The notes under the pieces: model-generated | What the model saw: only the letters and a program-made list of their open reading frames with translations | What the model was told of the DNA's origin: nothing | The model's database searches: none | Translations under genes and position numbers: made by a program | Shown: piece after piece, positions 35,946-44,193 of the stretch | Numbering within the stretch: the first letter of the stretch is position 1 | Layout: every line of letters begins with the position of its first letter | Assembly: GCF_052118625.1 (NCBI RefSeq) | Contig: NZ_JBQKGW010000016.1 | Span: forward strand, 7,163 to 71,162 | Source: Porcincola sp945869225 | GTDB lineage: Bacteria > Bacillota > Clostridia > Lachnospirales > Lachnospiraceae | DNA: 64,000 bases | Reading direction: 5' to 3'

Positions 35946-37016
35946 TCAGCCGATGGCTTCCCGGATGTCCTTCCGCATCGCCTTGACCGCGGCGCGGCTT
36001 GCATCCGCGAAATTCTCCGGCATGTATTTGTCGCAGTATGGCTCCTGTTTATAGGCTGCGATAATGCCCCTGCTCGAGTTCACGATCGCGCCGAGTCCGT
36101 CTTTGTTGAAGAAATGCGTGAGGTCCTTTCCTTTTCCACCCTGGGCGCCATATCCGGGAACCAGGATGAAGGAGTGCGGCATGATCTTCCGGAGCACCCT
36201 TCCCATCTCCGGGTAGGTCGCGCCGACAACTGCACCCACCTCCGAGTAACCGCTCTTTCCCATCAGACGCGGTTCCCGCGCCCATCGGGCGACTTCCTCC
36301 GCCACAATCTCATACATCGGGCGAAGCACATAGTTGCGAAGCTCGTCCTTCCCGGCTGCATGCACAATGCTCTCAAGCGAAAGACCGCCCTTGCTTTTCT
36401 TTCCTGTAAAGAAGGCTGTGTCGATGCTGCCGTCTCCGTCCTCATCAAACTCCTCCGCCCTGACCAGCACCGGCCTGTCCTGGAACTCTCCGCTGGAAGG
36501 GTTTGAGGTCTTGACCAGCACGAAGATGCCCTTGTCCTGCGCATCGCAGACCTTCAGGAAGGGGGCCACGCCGTCCGAGCCGAGGTACGGGTTCACTGTC
36601 GCAAAGTCCGCGTCAAACAGCTTGTACTCACGCTCTCCGACCATAACCCTTCCAAGGTGAGCATCCGCATACGCCTCTGAGGTCGATCCGATGTCGCCCC
36701 TCTTGACATCCCCTATTACAACCAGTCCCTTGGACTTGCAGTAATCAATGGTCCGCTGATAGGCGGCCAGCCCCGGAATTCCAAAGCGCTCGTACATGGC
36801 AATCTGCGGCTTTACAGCCGGAACCAGGTCACAGACCGCATCGACAATCGCCTTGTTGAAACGGAACAGGATCTCGCCCGCAGCCTCCAGCGTCTCGCCC
36901 ATCTCATCGAAGACAGGGTTCTTGACCTCGTCCGGAATAAACTTCATCTGCGGATCCAGCCCGACAACAATCGGTGCCTCCGTCTTTTTGATTCCCGCAA
37001 CCAGCTGATCGATCAT
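35946..37016 (-). CDS. pyrF: Orotidine 5'-phosphate decarboxylase with EF-hand-like insert
   Basis: Last step to UMP. 356 residues against about 300 for type-2 PyrF. The catalytic DVKRGDIGSTSEAYA (Asp103, Lys105, Asp108) and the phosphate-binding LVPGYGAQGGKG and SSRGII are intact. Between NPSSGEFQD and MYEIVAEEVARW lies an extra segment of about 50 residues (181-232). It contains DEDGDGSID, which matches the calcium loop D-x-D-x-D-G-x-I of EF-hands and dockerins, though position 12 is Phe rather than Glu. Overlaps the end of pyrC by 4 bp. Confidence 0.95.
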   Translation of the reverse strand: MIDQLVAGIKKTEAPIVVGLDPQMKFIPDEVKNPVFDEMGETLEAAGEILFRFNKAIVDAVCDLVPAVKPQIAMYERFGIPGLAAYQRTIDYCKSKGLVVIGDVKRGDIGSTSEAYADAHLGRVMVGEREYKLFDADFATVNPYLGSDGVAPFLKVCDAQDKGIFVLVKTSNPSSGEFQDRPVLVRAEEFDEDGDGSIDTAFFTGKKSKGGLSLESIVHAAGKDELRNYVLRPMYEIVAEEVARWAREPRLMGKSGYSEVGAVVGATYPEMGRVLRKIMPHSFILVPGYGAQGGKGKDLTHFFNKDGLGAIVNSSRGIIAAYKQEPYCDKYMPENFADASRAAVKAMRKDIREAIG

Positions 37017-38389
37017 GATGTTTGTCTCCTTTTGTCTGTGTACACAATCTCGCCGTCACAAATCGTCACCTTCACCCGTCCGCGCACCTTCCAGCCCTCG
37101 AACGGGGTGTTCCTGCCCTTCGACAGAAACTTCTTTTTATCAATCATCCACTCCTCATCCGGCCGGACGACCGTAATATCCGCCGGATTTCCAACTTCAA
37201 TCTTTCCGTCCCCGTACTGGCGGGTCAGGTCTGCGACCTGCGCCGGCGCGGTACTCATCACCCGGGCAAGATCAAGCGGGCTCAGGATTCCCGGCTCGAC
37301 AAGCCTCGTGACCGCCAGCGGAAGCGCTGTCTCCAGTCCGACAATGCCGAATGCGGATGTCAGCATCGAGCCGAATTTCTCGCTGACCGCATGAGGTGCA
37401 TGATCCGTCGCAATACAGTCGATTGTTCCGTCGCGAAGGCCCTCGATCAGCGCCTCCCTGTCCGCGGCCGTCCGGACCGGCGGATTCATCTTGAACATCG
37501 GGTCGTCCGCCGGAATATCGTCTGAACAGAGCGTGAAATGATGCGGCGTGACCTCCGCGGTCACATGGATACCCTTCGATTTGGCAAACCGGATCATCTC
37601 CACCGACTCCCGCGTTGAGACATGGCAGAGATGGAGATGCGCGCCGGTCTCCCGCGCCAGCAGGATGTCCCTCGCCGCGATCACGTCCTCGGCACTGTCC
37701 GGAATCCCCGGAAGACCCAGGCGGACCGCATTCTCATCCTCGTTTACGACGCCTTTTCCAGCCAGCTTCTTGTCCTCACAGTGATCAAACACCGGAATTC
37801 CGGCCTTCACTGCCTCCCGCATCGCCCGTTTCATCAGCGCTGCATTCTCAACAGACCGGCCGTCCTCGGATATGGCCGGTGCGCCGGCATCTGCAAGTCC
37901 GGCAATGTCGGAGAGTTCTTCCCCCTTCTCGCCCTTTGTGATCGAGCCGATCTGCATCACATGAATCGGGGAGACCGCCGCGCTCTTGAACCGCACATAA
38001 TTCAGCTTGTCCGGATTGTCGATGACCGGTTTCGTGTTGGGCATCGCGCAGATCGTCGTGAATCCGCCGCAGGCTGCCGCCTGTGAACCTGTCCCGATAT
38101 CCTCCTTGTATGTCTGCCCCGGATCACGCAGATGAACATGGAGATCGACAAATCCCGGCATCACCCAGCACCCGGAGGCGTCAATCGTGACAGCCATATC
38201 GGTCGAAGCCTCATCAACCGTTCCGCCCGAGACGGAGGCCTCCTTGACGATCTTCTTCTTTTTCGGAGCAGGGAATGTCAGCCCGTCCCCGATCTGCGTC
38301 ACGCACCCATCCTCAATCAGGACATCTGTGACCTTGTCGGTTCCCGAAAGCGGGTCCAGCAGCCGTCCCCCGCGGATCAATATCTGCAT
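37013..38389 (-). CDS. pyrC: Dihydroorotase
   Basis: Third step of pyrimidine synthesis, zinc amidohydrolase of the long type. 458 residues, about 30 more than usual. Metal and substrate motifs: FVDLHVHLRDPGQTYKED, FDHCED, HLHLCHVSTRE and CIATDHAPHA. The extra is a charged stretch (residues ~50-72, starting KKKKIVKEASVSGG) just before the barrel. ATG 38389 has AAAGGGG 8 nt upstream; an in-frame GTG ten codons up is less likely. 4-bp overlap with pyrF. Confidence 0.95.
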   Translation of the reverse strand: MQILIRGGRLLDPLSGTDKVTDVLIEDGCVTQIGDGLTFPAPKKKKIVKEASVSGGTVDEASTDMAVTIDASGCWVMPGFVDLHVHLRDPGQTYKEDIGTGSQAAACGGFTTICAMPNTKPVIDNPDKLNYVRFKSAAVSPIHVMQIGSITKGEKGEELSDIAGLADAGAPAISEDGRSVENAALMKRAMREAVKAGIPVFDHCEDKKLAGKGVVNEDENAVRLGLPGIPDSAEDVIAARDILLARETGAHLHLCHVSTRESVEMIRFAKSKGIHVTAEVTPHHFTLCSDDIPADDPMFKMNPPVRTAADREALIEGLRDGTIDCIATDHAPHAVSEKFGSMLTSAFGIVGLETALPLAVTRLVEPGILSPLDLARVMSTAPAQVADLTRQYGDGKIEVGNPADITVVRPDEEWMIDKKKFLSKGRNTPFEGWKVRGRVKVTICDGEIVYTDKRRQTS

Positions 38390-38431
38390 ATTTGACGCCC
38401 CCTTTTCATTCATATTCACACCTGTCAGTCC

Positions 38432-40024
38432 TCATCCCATCTTCGGAACCGGTGTCGGCCGGTTGGAATCCCAGACTGACTTCACATCAAACAAATCGGA
38501 CAGCAGATCCGGATTGTAATACATGCGGTAGCCGTCCAGGTTCCGTCTTGCCTGTCTCATATAGTCCGGACCGAACTGCACCCAGCTCTTGACCGAACCG
38601 TCGACGTTGCAGTAGATACTGAACTTCTTCGATTTGAGATAGTCAAAGTACGCGTTGTCATGGGTGTACGGATGCCAGTCTCCGATATCCGCTCCGAAGG
38701 CGAAGATCAGCACATCCGTATCTCCGACAATCGGTGCGACATTGTTCAGCCAGCGCTCCGTATCCTGCTTCACCGCGTCGAGCGAATACTGCAGCGGTGC
38801 GATATGCCCCCAGGTGTGGGACGCGAATTCCCAGCCCTCCGCCTTCATCGCATCCGCGACAGCCCTGGCATCGGCGCAGTCCTTGTCATAATCAAAATCC
38901 GGGTTCTCGTCAAAGAACTTCTGCTGGTACTCTGTCACCCTGGCCGGATCCCGGGTCTTGTAAACCTCATCTGTCCGGTACCCGAGCACGCCCTCATATC
39001 CGGTCAATGCCAGGATTCCCTTGCGCCCATGATATGAAAAATCCGGATGCTGCTCCACAAATGTATCAATCAGCGGCACGACATCGTAATCTCCGATGCT
39101 CACTGTCCCGTCATCCTGAATCAGGGAATTCTTGACCTTCCCGTCCTCCGTCACAACCAGCTTCTGCGGAAAGCCGTCATCCTTCATATAGTGGTAGTAG
39201 CTGCAGTCATCCTGCGACAGCACAAAGGGTTTCTTTCCCGGCGGCAGCAGAATTTCCTTTTTCGAGACCGTTCCGTCGTCCGCCACCTCGCACATATCGT
39301 GGAGGCTGACCATTACATACCCCTTGTCATACATCTGCTGGATGATTCCGTTGAACTCGGAGATGGTGGTCATAACCTGGTTGTACCCGGCTGCGGTTGC
39401 ATCCGAGTCAAATGCCTTTGCATCATTGACAACCAGCGAGTGGAAGAACACATGCGTGATCTGGTCAATCGGATACGGCTGACAGCTGTCCTTCGTCTGC
39501 TGATAGGAATTGACAAGTGCCTTGAGCTGGTCGTTCTTCCCGAAGTCCTTCTGAGACTTGAGCAGATTGATCGCACCGTCATAATCATACTGCGTGGCAA
39601 GCAGGTTCGCCTGCGCCTTCACTCCCTCAAGATCCGAATCGCTGCCGGCGCTGCTCTCCTCCTTCGCCGACGCAGCCTGTTTCTCCTCCAGCGCCTTCGC
39701 ATATGGATTCGAATAGGTCTTCATCTTTCTGGTTTCATAGATAAGAAGTCCGGCCAAAAGCGCCAGGATCACAATCAGCAGGGCAATCATGCTCCTGAGG
39801 AGCACATTGCTTCGTCTCCTCCTGTATGCTCTCTCTGTCAGAGTTGAATATTTCTTCTTCACTTTCTTTCCCCTTGATGACCTTGATGACACACGCTCCC
39901 CATGGATTTCCGGCCCCTCCGGCAAATCCATCTTTCGTGTCATTGAGAGTTTATCATACTTTGCAAAGCGGTAAAAGGAGTAGACGCGCCGTTTGTCTCC
40001 CGCGTTTGTCTCCCGTTCTTTCAT
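38432..40024 (-). CDS. Membrane-anchored polysaccharide deacetylase
   Basis: 530 residues: a basic cytoplasmic N-terminus, one membrane segment (about 74-95), an extracellular linker and a NodB-type deacetylase domain. Likely metal-site pieces are LSQDDCSYY (Asp271-Asp273 region) and ASHTWGH (402-407, two His). Probably removes acetyl groups from peptidoglycan or another wall polymer at the cell surface. The start is uncertain: no ribosome binding site precedes the ATG at 40024, and ATGs at codons 28 and 32 are alternatives. 42 bp upstream of pyrC on the same strand, so it may head the pyrimidine transcript. Confidence 0.82.
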   Translation of the reverse strand: MKERETNAGDKRRVYSFYRFAKYDKLSMTRKMDLPEGPEIHGERVSSRSSRGKKVKKKYSTLTERAYRRRRSNVLLRSMIALLIVILALLAGLLIYETRKMKTYSNPYAKALEEKQAASAKEESSAGSDSDLEGVKAQANLLATQYDYDGAINLLKSQKDFGKNDQLKALVNSYQQTKDSCQPYPIDQITHVFFHSLVVNDAKAFDSDATAAGYNQVMTTISEFNGIIQQMYDKGYVMVSLHDMCEVADDGTVSKKEILLPPGKKPFVLSQDDCSYYHYMKDDGFPQKLVVTEDGKVKNSLIQDDGTVSIGDYDVVPLIDTFVEQHPDFSYHGRKGILALTGYEGVLGYRTDEVYKTRDPARVTEYQQKFFDENPDFDYDKDCADARAVADAMKAEGWEFASHTWGHIAPLQYSLDAVKQDTERWLNNVAPIVGDTDVLIFAFGADIGDWHPYTHDNAYFDYLKSKKFSIYCNVDGSVKSWVQFGPDYMRQARRNLDGYRMYYNPDLLSDLFDVKSVWDSNRPTPVPKMG

Positions 40025-40071
40025 ATGCTAAGATAGGCCTGTTTCCGAATTATAACCAATGAAATGGAGAG

Positions 40072-40611
40072 ATGATGGCTGACCAGCTTCAAGTTCTTTA
40101 TAAGCTCATGACACTCTACACGCTGAGCCGTGTAGATTTTGCAATGACCAATAAACAGATCGCCGGGATCTTCACGGATCTCGGCTATACGAACTATTTC
40201 AATGCCCAGTACACCATCAGCGATCTGGTGGACGCCGGGCTGATCCACGAGGAAGCCTGCCCGGACTGCTTCTACTACTCCCTGACAGATGCCGGCCGGG
40301 CAAGTCTTGACGCGCTGAAGAATGACCTCGGACCGGATATCCGCTCCGATATCGATGCCTACCTGAAGAAAAACAGGCTGAGTTTCCGCGAAGCCGTCAG
40401 CACCCGTGCGCAGTACTACCGGACAACCTCGGGTGACTACGCTGCCGCATGTGCGGTTCTCGAACACTCGGAACCCCTGATGGAGCTGACGCTCACCGTC
40501 CCGACCGAGCAGCAGGCAAAGATGATCACAAAACAGTGGAAGGAAAAGAGTCCGGAGATCTATTCCTACCTCTTCCGGACTCTGTCCGACTTCACCGACG
40601 AGGACTCCTGA
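40072..40611 (+). CDS. DUF4364 family protein, winged-helix regulator-like
   Basis: 179 residues of the clostridial DUF4364 family. The N-terminal ~80 residues look like a winged helix: FAMTNKQIAGIFTDLGYTN, YFNAQYTISDLVDAGLIHEE, YYSLTDAGRASLDAL. The C-terminal half is a mixed alpha/beta domain (YYRTTSGDYAAACAVLEHSE). GGAGAG is next to the ATG pair at 40072/40075. Divergent from the deacetylase gene. Target unknown. Confidence 0.85.
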   Translation: MMADQLQVLYKLMTLYTLSRVDFAMTNKQIAGIFTDLGYTNYFNAQYTISDLVDAGLIHEEACPDCFYYSLTDAGRASLDALKNDLGPDIRSDIDAYLKKNRLSFREAVSTRAQYYRTTSGDYAAACAVLEHSEPLMELTLTVPTEQQAKMITKQWKEKSPEIYSYLFRTLSDFTDEDS

Positions 40612-40627
40612 AACGGTATACAGAAAC

Positions 40628-40664
40628 GGAAAGCGGCACCACCGGGGAGGTGATGCCGCTTTCC
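40628..40664. terminator. Terminator between convergent genes
   Basis: Perfect 11-bp stem (40628-40638 with 40654-40664) with further pairing in the loop. It lies between the DUF4364 gene (plus) and the cell wall hydrolase gene (minus). U-runs are weak on both sides. Confidence 0.6.
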
Positions 40665-40717
40665 ATATAGTTGATTTTGTAACATCCCAGACCGCTTGCG
40701 CGGCCCGGGGGATTACC

Positions 40718-42313
40718 TTATGAGAAATAATGCGCACCCAGCTTTGTAGTGCCGCTGTGGGTGTTGAAATACAGCGCACCCGGAACAGGCTGTGCTCCGT
40801 TCAGTGCATCCTGCGCCGCCTGGTAGCAGGTAGAATTGACACCGGAAGCAAGTGCGCTCTGCAGGGTCCCGGATGAATACGGGGTGAACTGTCCCGGCTG
40901 CTCGAGCACTTCCGCGATCGTGTTCGGGAAGCTGGAGCTTGCGACACGGTTCATGACAACCTCGCCGACCGCAACCATGCCGTCATACGGCTGGTTCCCG
41001 GCCTCGCACCAGATGATCGCCGCCAGCAGATCCAGATCACTGTAGTCTGCGTAGGAACCTGTCTTTCCGGAAGAAGATCCCGTACTCTGGGAAGATCCTG
41101 TCTGCGGCGCTTCTGTCTGGGGTGCTTCTGTCTGAGGAGCCTCCGTCTGAGGCGTCTCTGTCTGAGGCGCTTCCGTCTGAGCCGGTGCGGAGGTCTCCTG
41201 CTGAACCGGCTGGGTATCTGTCTGCCCCTGGGATGAGGAAGAAGTGCCATTCGCTGCCGCTACATATGCGTTATACGCCTGAACAGCCGCTGCCGCCTTG
41301 TCCTTGGCATCCTGCTCGCTCGTGCAGTTCATCGCTGCGTTCTGTGCGGCGATATAGGCATCATAGAGCGCCTGCACATTTGGATCGCTGCTGACTGTCT
41401 GGCTAGCGTAGGTTTCCTGTGAAGAGGACGCCGCATCACTGCCAGATGCACCCACAGCGGCAGAGTCCGTATCCGTTGATACGGAAGCCGTATCAGATGC
41501 CCCCGAGTTGTAGGAAGCAGACGCATCGGAGTACCCGTCACCTGCATCCGATGCCGCGGAGCTGTCCGAATATCCCGCATCCGATGCGGAAGACGCATCC
41601 GCGTCGGTTTCGTCTGCAGCACTGCTGATGTCCGAAGAAGAGTCTGATGTCGCGGCAGCCCCATTCGTTCCATCTGCAGGAGCCGCAGCTGTTCCGCCAA
41701 GATTCTCCGTATAGGTCGAGGCAATATCCTCACCGTCTGCCGGGACAGCGGTGTCAACCAAAAGCATCCTGGACGCATCGTCCTCCGACACGTATCCGGC
41801 GCTATCCGCTCCCTGCTGCACCAGCAGCCAGTGTCCTTCGTCGGACACCAGCGGGAACGCAGTTCCATCCGATACGGTCCTGGAAACGGAGCCTGCACTC
41901 TTGTCCGTGAAGACATTCACGTCGTTCCAGTTCGCCACAACGCCTTCCTTGCCGTAGTAATCCGCAAGGCCCTTCGCTGCTTCTCCGTAGACCAGGTAAT
42001 CATTCATCACGTAACCGGTCACGGCACCGGACTGGATCTGTGTCCAGGCATCACCCTTATCCAGGACATTGACCGCAGCACCTCTGTACAGATACCCCAC
42101 AACATCCGAATCTGTCGACGCGGAGGAGCGGATGATCGCACCGGATGTGACGGTGTCATCGTTCGTCATCGCAATGCTGTTCCAATCCTGCTGTGACCAG
42201 TTCGCCACATCCAGACTGAAAGCCTTGTCTGCTGCGAATGCACTCACACCGCACACTGCACTGAGCGCCATCCCCATCGAAAGAACTGCTGCTATCTTTC
42301 CGGCGTTCCTCAT
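40718..42313 (-). CDS. Secreted SleB-type cell wall hydrolase with SH3-like domains
   Basis: 531 residues. Signal peptide (AFA-A near residue 27), two bacterial SH3-like domains (about 55-110 and 125-190; AIIRSSASTDSDVVGYLYRG), a Ser/Ala/Asp-rich linker, a helical stretch, PQTEA repeats, then a C-terminal Hydrolase_2 domain with the catalytic Glu in AAIIWCEAGNQPYDGMVAVG and VVMNRV. Probably a lytic transglycosylase-like peptidoglycan hydrolase anchored by its SH3 domains. ATG 42313 has GGAGG 9 nt upstream; a TTG three codons up is in frame. Driven by a strong promoter overlapped by an inverted repeat. Confidence 0.88.
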   Translation of the reverse strand: MRNAGKIAAVLSMGMALSAVCGVSAFAADKAFSLDVANWSQQDWNSIAMTNDDTVTSGAIIRSSASTDSDVVGYLYRGAAVNVLDKGDAWTQIQSGAVTGYVMNDYLVYGEAAKGLADYYGKEGVVANWNDVNVFTDKSAGSVSRTVSDGTAFPLVSDEGHWLLVQQGADSAGYVSEDDASRMLLVDTAVPADGEDIASTYTENLGGTAAAPADGTNGAAATSDSSSDISSAADETDADASSASDAGYSDSSAASDAGDGYSDASASYNSGASDTASVSTDTDSAAVGASGSDAASSSQETYASQTVSSDPNVQALYDAYIAAQNAAMNCTSEQDAKDKAAAAVQAYNAYVAAANGTSSSSQGQTDTQPVQQETSAPAQTEAPQTETPQTEAPQTEAPQTEAPQTGSSQSTGSSSGKTGSYADYSDLDLLAAIIWCEAGNQPYDGMVAVGEVVMNRVASSSFPNTIAEVLEQPGQFTPYSSGTLQSALASGVNSTCYQAAQDALNGAQPVPGALYFNTHSGTTKLGAHYFS

Positions 42314-42401
42314 ATCCGTCAACCTCCAAAATCTTGAACAAATCTTTGAATCTTATTTCTTTTTCGTTTCAAATATTACAAAATTATTAAAATCTGTGCT
42401 T

Positions 42402-42438
42402 ATAATATTACAGACTCTCGACATTGTCAAGAGTCTGT
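42402..42438 (-). promoter_or_regulatory. Promoter with overlapping 9-bp inverted repeat
   Basis: TTGACA (minus, 42425-42430), 17-bp spacer, TATTAT (42402-42407). Perfect arms ACAGACTCT (42410-42418) and AGAGTCTGT (42430-42438) enclose the -35 and most of the spacer, a position suited to a repressor. An AT-rich leader of about 85 bp follows to the hydrolase gene. Confidence 0.75.
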
Positions 42439-42506
42439 CGGATCACAACGATGCTGGATGATTCAAAGCCAGCTGTCCTCTTTCTACGTTCAGCGTTCAG
42501 AAGTTT

Positions 42507-43775
42507 TCAGTGCCACACGACCCATATGAACAGGTATCCTGCCAGCACCGCCGTCAGTGTAAGCGGGACTCCGATCCTGGCAAAATCGCTGAATGACACA
42601 CGCTCTCCGTTTTTCTCCAGAATCCCGATGACGGTGATATTGGCGGAGGCGCCGACCGGTGTCAGGTTCCCGCCAAGTGTGGCCCCGGTCAGCAGACCGA
42701 AGTAAAGCAGGTAGGGCTCGATCCCGAGCATCGTCGAGACACCCTGCATCACAGGAAGCATCGTCGCAACATAAGGGATATTGTCGATAAATGCAGAAAT
42801 CGCAACACTTCCAAAGACGACGACCGTATACAGAAGAAACAGGCTGCTTCCGCCGATCCTGCTGATCGCCGCCGCAACGTCGTCGATGATCCCCACCGCC
42901 TTGATCCCTCCGATGACGGTGAAGAGGCCGATAAGCAGATAGATCGTGCTGAAGTCAATCCCCTTCAGTGCCCTGACAAGCCCCTTCGTCTTTTTCGTCC
43001 GAATCAGATCATAAAGGATGGAGACTCCGGCCATGCAGCAGCAGATCAGGCCGTTGGTGATGTCCGGTTTGCCCGGAATAAAGGATGCCGTAATCAATGC
43101 CGCGACAACGCTGAGCAGCATGAAGGAAGGGACGAAGTCCGACACCTTTGTCATTTCGTCAGCATGAACCGGCTCCTTCTGTTTCCGGAAGAGCAGCATC
43201 AGGACCGGGATGGTTGCGAGTGCGCCGAGCTCCACCGCCCAGAAGATTCCCGGACGCCCCTTCATAAAGAAGAAACTGGTGAAGTCCATGCGGGCGTAGG
43301 CGCCGAGCATAATGGAGGTCGTGTCCCCGACCAGCGTTGCCGCGCCCTGGAGATTAGAGGAGACGGCAATGCTGATCAGCATTCCGACCGGACTGATCTT
43401 CAGCTTCCTGCAGACCGCAAGACCGACCGGGGCAACCATCAGAACCGTCGCGACATTATCAATGAAGGCGGAGATGACGCCCGCAAACAGAGACATATAG
43501 ATTGTCACCCACATGACATTGTCAGCCTTGTCCAGCAGAATGTCCGCGATGCGGTTGGGCATCTTTGATTCAATGAAGTAATCGACAACCACCATCGTCC
43601 CGGCAATCATCAGAATGACATTCCAGTCAATTTCATTGAATACGCTCCGCACCGGCAGAATTCCCGTAACCAGAAAGATGGCTCCCGTGATGAGGGCAGC
43701 CAGCGTTCTCCACTTCGGCCGTACAATCATGACGACATACATTGCGACAAACAGGATAATGGCTGCAGTTTTCAA
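42507..43775 (-). CDS. ArsB/SLC13-type anion permease
   Basis: Integral membrane transporter of the ion-transporter superfamily, 422 residues, about eleven hydrophobic segments. Paired re-entrant motifs: SSNLQGAATLVGDTTSIML and ATLGGNLTPVGASANITVIG. These occur in ArsB/NhaD and SLC13-like carriers; the substrate (arsenite, Na+, dicarboxylate or other) cannot be decided. No arsR/arsC nearby. A TTG at 43775 with AAGGAG 8 nt upstream is the likely start; an ATG at 43844 is in frame but lacks a site and would add 23 hydrophilic residues. Confidence 0.85.
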   Translation of the reverse strand: MKTAAIILFVAMYVVMIVRPKWRTLAALITGAIFLVTGILPVRSVFNEIDWNVILMIAGTMVVVDYFIESKMPNRIADILLDKADNVMWVTIYMSLFAGVISAFIDNVATVLMVAPVGLAVCRKLKISPVGMLISIAVSSNLQGAATLVGDTTSIMLGAYARMDFTSFFFMKGRPGIFWAVELGALATIPVLMLLFRKQKEPVHADEMTKVSDFVPSFMLLSVVAALITASFIPGKPDITNGLICCCMAGVSILYDLIRTKKTKGLVRALKGIDFSTIYLLIGLFTVIGGIKAVGIIDDVAAAISRIGGSSLFLLYTVVVFGSVAISAFIDNIPYVATMLPVMQGVSTMLGIEPYLLYFGLLTGATLGGNLTPVGASANITVIGILEKNGERVSFSDFARIGVPLTLTAVLAGYLFIWVVWH

Positions 43776-44193
43776 TTCAAATTCTCCTTCTGTATGTGTG
43801 TCCTGCCCCCGGATTTCGATCTTCAGGTCTTCAGACGCCATCAATTGTTCACAGGTTCAGCACAGTCTGTACACATTCTGCCTCTATAGTATAGCCATCA
43901 GATGAACAAAAAGCATTTGATAACACTTTTCATACTCATGCTGGTCGGCGAAAGTCGGCCGGCATTCCCTCCCAGAATACAACTTCCGCCCGGGCGGTGA
44001 TCCATCCGATCGCCGCCCGGGCGTTTTTTAGAAGTTTCCGGGATATCCCCAGTTCTGCAGGCTGCCGCATACCGCCCGAACCGCCTCATCTGCTCGTCTG
44101 GGTGGGACTGGAACTGCATACCGCCCGAGTCTCACGCTGGGATCGCCCGGAATCTGCATGACGCTCGAGCATCGCCCCGGAATGATCAGGGCT
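43776..44193. other. 418-bp intergenic region with an orphan terminator
   Basis: No convincing protein gene. It holds the leader of the permease gene, a strong plus-strand terminator (43987-44029), and a 13-bp direct repeat GCATACCGCCCGA at 44067-44079 and 44116-44128. A small RNA on the plus strand ending at 44029 is possible. Confidence 0.4.
43987..44029 (+). terminator. Strong plus-strand terminator without an upstream gene
   Basis: Perfect 11-bp stem of G-C rich pairs (43987-43997 with 44013-44023) followed by six T (44024-44029). No plus-strand gene precedes it; both flanking genes are on the minus strand. Confidence 0.8.
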
